64,000 nt of DNA from assembly GCF_041260155.1 (NCBI RefSeq), contig NW_027248277.1, forward strand, positions 21,769,877-21,833,876, read 5' to 3'. Every line of letters starts with the position of its first letter. The stretch's first letter is position 1. Positions 61,110 through 64,000 of the stretch are shown here, piece by piece. The notes beneath the pieces were generated by a model. The model was not told the origin of the DNA. It was given only the letters and a program-made list of their open reading frames with translations, and made no database searches. Made by a program: the position numbers and the translations under genes. The stretch is from Ptychodera flava (Eukaryota; Hemichordata; Enteropneusta; Ptychoderidae).

Positions 61110-61203
61110 TTAAGCTTGAGATTGACAATCAGAGTCGCACTTTGGTTTGCTCCAACTGTCTCTGTAGAACGTTAGTTGCAGTTGGATTGAGTCTCCTGCT
61201 TCT
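61110..61203 (-). CDS. Terminal exon of a candidate small secreted peptide
   Basis: The acceptor TTTTGTTTTTTAG is strong and follows the signal exon after a 67-nt intron. Splicing gives an in-frame GAA codon and AGDSIQLQLTFYRDSWSKPK, then CDSDCQSQA and stop TAA. The predicted mature product is about 30 residues with a CxxxC pair. It resembles no family I know. It could be a tiny secreted peptide, or an alternative last exon that truncates the WSC-like protein. Confidence 0.5.
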
Positions 61204-61270
61204 AAAAAACAAAACCAACTTTTTACCATACCGAAAATAATGAAGACCCTCGGAAAGTCGGTCCACTTAC

Positions 61271-61352
61271 CTTGGCTAAACACCCTTACGATGGTGATAG
61301 CGAGAACCAGAAGACGTATTTGGTTGAACACAGCCATCGCTCTGTCTTGCAT
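61271..61352 (-). CDS. Signal-peptide exon
   Basis: Starts MQDRAMAVFNQIRLLVLAIT and continues IVRVFSQ, a hydrophobic secretion signal with likely cleavage after VFSQ or nearby. The donor is a perfect CAAG|GTAAGT, leaving phase 1. Two partners fit: the small exon at 61,110-61,203, 67 nt away, or the phase-1 WSC-like exon D. Both give in-frame joins. The start may be either the first Met or the one five codons later. It lies at the 5' side of the domain array on the same strand. Confidence 0.65.
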
Positions 61353-61744
61353 AGGTTTGATTTGGCTAGTAGCAAGATTTCAAGATTTATTCACTGGCTG
61401 ATAAGGCCGTTGATCAGGTGATCTAGTCCAGAATGTCGATAAACGTAATTTTAAGTGGCTTGCGTTGGTTAAAGGTGACAATGTTTAGGAGAGATAAAAC
61501 ACACTTCATATCATGTCTTGGCCCAGTGTCAAAAGATAAAGGTTGTTTGTTAATTTCCCTACGTCTTTGACGTCAGGGGTCCTCGTTCCATTTTTAGTCG
61601 GTCGCACGGTGGCCGACAGAAATCTAAAAGATTTGAATCACACTTTGGAATATTGAAACTTTACCATTCATATTCAGAAATTAAAATCCCTACTAGATTT
61701 AATTAATACTTTAATTAATATTTTATGGCTTTATAACAAGCTTG
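61353..61744. other. Upstream region of the signal-peptide exon
   Basis: The promoter of the minus-strand gene would lie here. I see no strong TATA box or other site that I can support. Confidence 0.35.
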
Positions 61745-61935
61745 TAAATAGAGCGATACCGTCAGTGGAGGGACAGGATCAAAGACTTGATGCTTCTTAC
61801 CAAGCAAGAAACGACACCATCAGGAAATGCAGAGAAGTTGCATTGCCACGTGGACTCACCACATTTGCGGTGCACAATGGTGGATGTGTGCATCGAGTGC
61901 TGATGCGCAGAACACCTTTCAGAAGTATGGACGGT
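61745..61935 (+). pseudogene. Inverted, frameshifted WSC-like domain exon
   Basis: On the plus strand, opposite to the array, the text encodes NRAIPSVEGQDQRLDASYQA, then RNDTIRKCREVALPRGLTTF and AVHNGG. A missing G (GGATGTGTGC where the family has GGATGGTGTGC) shifts the frame before the WCASSADAQNTFQKYGR region, which is still readable in another frame. The start and end of the domain are absent. Its sequence (ADAQNT) is closest to exon A. Confidence 0.75.
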
Positions 61936-62660
61936 ATATTAATAGTCATGTGGCTTAGCAAAATTAATATTACACGGATGACAAAAATGACAAATTTGAA
62001 ACATAGGTTTGCATGTGTATGGATCGAAATTAGCTACTGCTCCAAAAATTTGGGCCACCTGAAAGACTCGATGACGTCATAAATTCAAAATGGCCGCCAT
62101 TATATTACTAAAATAATAAAATGCGGTTAATTTAGGCAGTTTCAAATACTGATTTGAATAAACTGACACAAACAAATACAACATAAAATTGACGCACCTC
62201 AATTATTATGACGTCATAAATCGAAATTGTTTACCAAATTCAAAATATCCACCGTAATATTGTCTTATAATGTTAAAATACTGTTTATTCAGTCTGTTTT
62301 AAGCATTTCATTGCCTAAACTGACATTTGCACCCTAAATTACAGACAAAACATATGATTGGTACAATATAATTATTGTGATGACAAAATGTTTGGAAACC
62401 TAAAAAAACGTAAAAAAACGCCAGGAAGCACATTAAACATATAGAAGATTAAATACAACCAAGAACTTTTCTCAGGTTTATCAAAATCCTTGCAAATCAA
62501 TCCTTAACAGGTGATGAAATCAAAGCATTAAACAAAGGCTTGTGATTTATTCCCATTCCGAAGTGCCTATATAGAAATACATTATCATACGAAGATATCA
62601 ACAAATGTATTTGCATCATATGATTATGCAATATCATGAGAAACAAATAAACAGTCAATC
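61936..62660. other. No gene recognised
   Basis: AT-rich. CGATGACGTCATAAAT (near 62,070) and TATGACGTCATAAAT (near 62,207) are repeated locally. Confidence 0.4.
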
Positions 62661-62669
62661 AGATATCCA

Positions 62670-63925
62670 TTCTAAGATAAGTCAGTGTTAGACACTACTA
62701 ACAGCGGTGACCCTAATTGTGAAACTATCGCGAAGCAACATAGACCGATAATGGAGATTCCATTTGCTCTCAACAATCTGTCCGAAAAACAACAAATCAC
62801 GAGAAAACCTTCCAATAAGGGAAGCGGCATAGCAATTGTGAATACAACGAATGACATTATAGAAAGTTATAGAGAGCGACAAAATGCACACTCTTACTGT
62901 ACATTTAAGCAACACTCGGCGACATTAATTATACAGTGGAAATGGTACATGAAATCATTAAAAAATATGCGACAAGACTATTTACGAGGTGATTTACAGT
63001 TTCCTCACTCCCATAACTAGAATAGTGTTTACACAACAATAGTATCTCCTGCAAAATACACAAAACCATATCAGAAGGAACAATTTTTCGAACAGCCTAT
63101 TATAAGTGACTGCTCGAGCCCAACAAACCAAAAGTCAGAATTTCTAGAGTTTGTCATAACACCAATCGTCCAAAGGCAACCGACATTTTCAAGGGCACGA
63201 AAACTTCATTTACAAGTTATAATCAAGAGAAATACAAGAAAACCTCTATTCCGGTAACATAAGACGCGGTATAAATGTAAACAAAAAAAAACTTGTAAGA
63301 AAATGTAACCATAAACACAGTGATCGTAGCGCCGGACTCTGAAACAGTAACAATAAAGACATACGATACAAAAAAAGAAAGAAGAAAAAAGAAGAAAAAC
63401 ACCAACAAAGTACATGGAAGCCTCACTGTCAATTATTCTGAGACACAACATGTTCTAATTCAACCGAGAAAGATACAAACAAATCTGTGGATGCAGTATT
63501 GGTTCCATGATGATTTACACGGAAACAGAACATGAACTTCTAGCATTCAGAACATTTGTCGAGCAGTACAATACTCTGCACCCTACGTTAAAATTCATAT
63601 TTGAACATTCTATCGACAAAATCTCAGAACTTGCTCTAATTGTCTGCAAAGGTCAGATTTGCAATCGAGAGAGATTGTTCTACTTTAAAATCCACACAAA
63701 ACCACCTGACGATATTTATTAAGAAGTTCCTGCCGCCCAAAGAACACCTTCAAAGGCTTCATTAAAGGTGAATTACTCAGATATGTACGCAAATTCAACA
63801 ACAATGTGGACGTCATAAAAGAGGTGAATTTCTTCGGGCAAAAACTTCAACAACAAACACTAATAGCTTGTATCAAAAAGAAATTAATGTAACAAAACGT
63901 CCGCTATGCCTCATTGACTAAAATA
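62670..63925 (+). mobile_element. Penelope-like reverse transcriptase relic
   Basis: The plus strand encodes NNLSEKQQITRKPSNKGSGI, AIVNTTNDIIESYRERQNAH (normally QITIKPSDKGSGI in this family), then SEFLEFVITPIVQRQPT. After breaks it reads ETEHELLAFRTFVEQYNTLH, PTLKFIFEHSIDKIS and NTFKGFIKGELLRYVRKFNN. These are successive PLE RT blocks from fingers to thumb. The catalytic box is degraded and stops are frequent. This is a different PLE lineage or region from the copy at 0.9-2.4 kb. It may continue past the window edge. Confidence 0.75.
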
Positions 63926-64000
63926 AGAGTAATGATGAAATAACAAAACTTTTCTGCACAACCTTCGTCCATTCATCAAAACCAGCCAAATCAAACAATG

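Noticed and set aside
61110..61352. Unspliced 80-codon reading of the signal-peptide region
   Set aside because: The middle part (KWTDFPRVFIIFGM) lies between a perfect donor and a strong acceptor, so it is better read as an intron.

Overview
This window is intron-rich, AT-rich, transposon-dense animal nuclear DNA. It has GT-AG introns with consistent phases, long (TA)n and (CATA)n tracts, several non-LTR retrotransposon families, Penelope-like elements with hammerhead ribozyme motifs, a 2A peptide in a LINE, Roc-COR sequence and tandem exons for a cysteine-rich 'LGCWRD' domain. That mix is typical of marine invertebrates such as hemichordates, cephalochordates or cnidarians. I favour an invertebrate deuterostome but cannot prove it. 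There is no sign of bacterial or viral genome organisation.

Layout. 0.8-2.5 kb: decayed Penelope-like element (PLE, minus). 7.5-8.3 kb: hAT-like transposase relic. 9.2-24.2 kb (plus): five exons whose phases all match and which read Roc GTPase end, COR, two linkers, then a GT4-type glycosyltransferase domain; this apparent Roc-COR-glycosyltransferase fusion is the main novelty. Its large fourth intron holds a tandem-repeat element and a 5'-truncated LINE, itself split by a 2,768-bp non-autonomous DNA transposon. 28.8-34.2 kb: PLE tail, a palindrome carrying a hammerhead ribozyme, and a near full-length CR1-like LINE with a 2A leader. 37.5-40.6 kb: second tandem-repeat element and a 0.62-kb tandem duplication. 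43.2-44.7 kb: STK35/PDIK1L-like kinase, broken by a foldback MITE and frameshifts. 47.1-52.1 kb: complete-length Tx1-type L1 (minus) with a 15-bp target duplication. 52.8-53.1 kb: PLE end with a second, degenerate hammerhead.

53.8-61.4 kb (minus): a secreted-protein locus with a signal-peptide exon and four tandem, symmetric phase 1-1 exons of about 303 nt for a WSC-like domain. The array has been stretched by three MITEs, and degenerate copies lie at 46.8 and 61.8 kb. 62.7-63.9 kb: another PLE reverse transcriptase relic.

Likely functional host genes are the Roc-COR-glycosyltransferase gene, the WSC-like gene and perhaps a small secreted peptide. The kinase looks like a pseudogene. All retroelement frames are broken. 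Gene models come from reading splice signals and phases by eye; no homology search was run.
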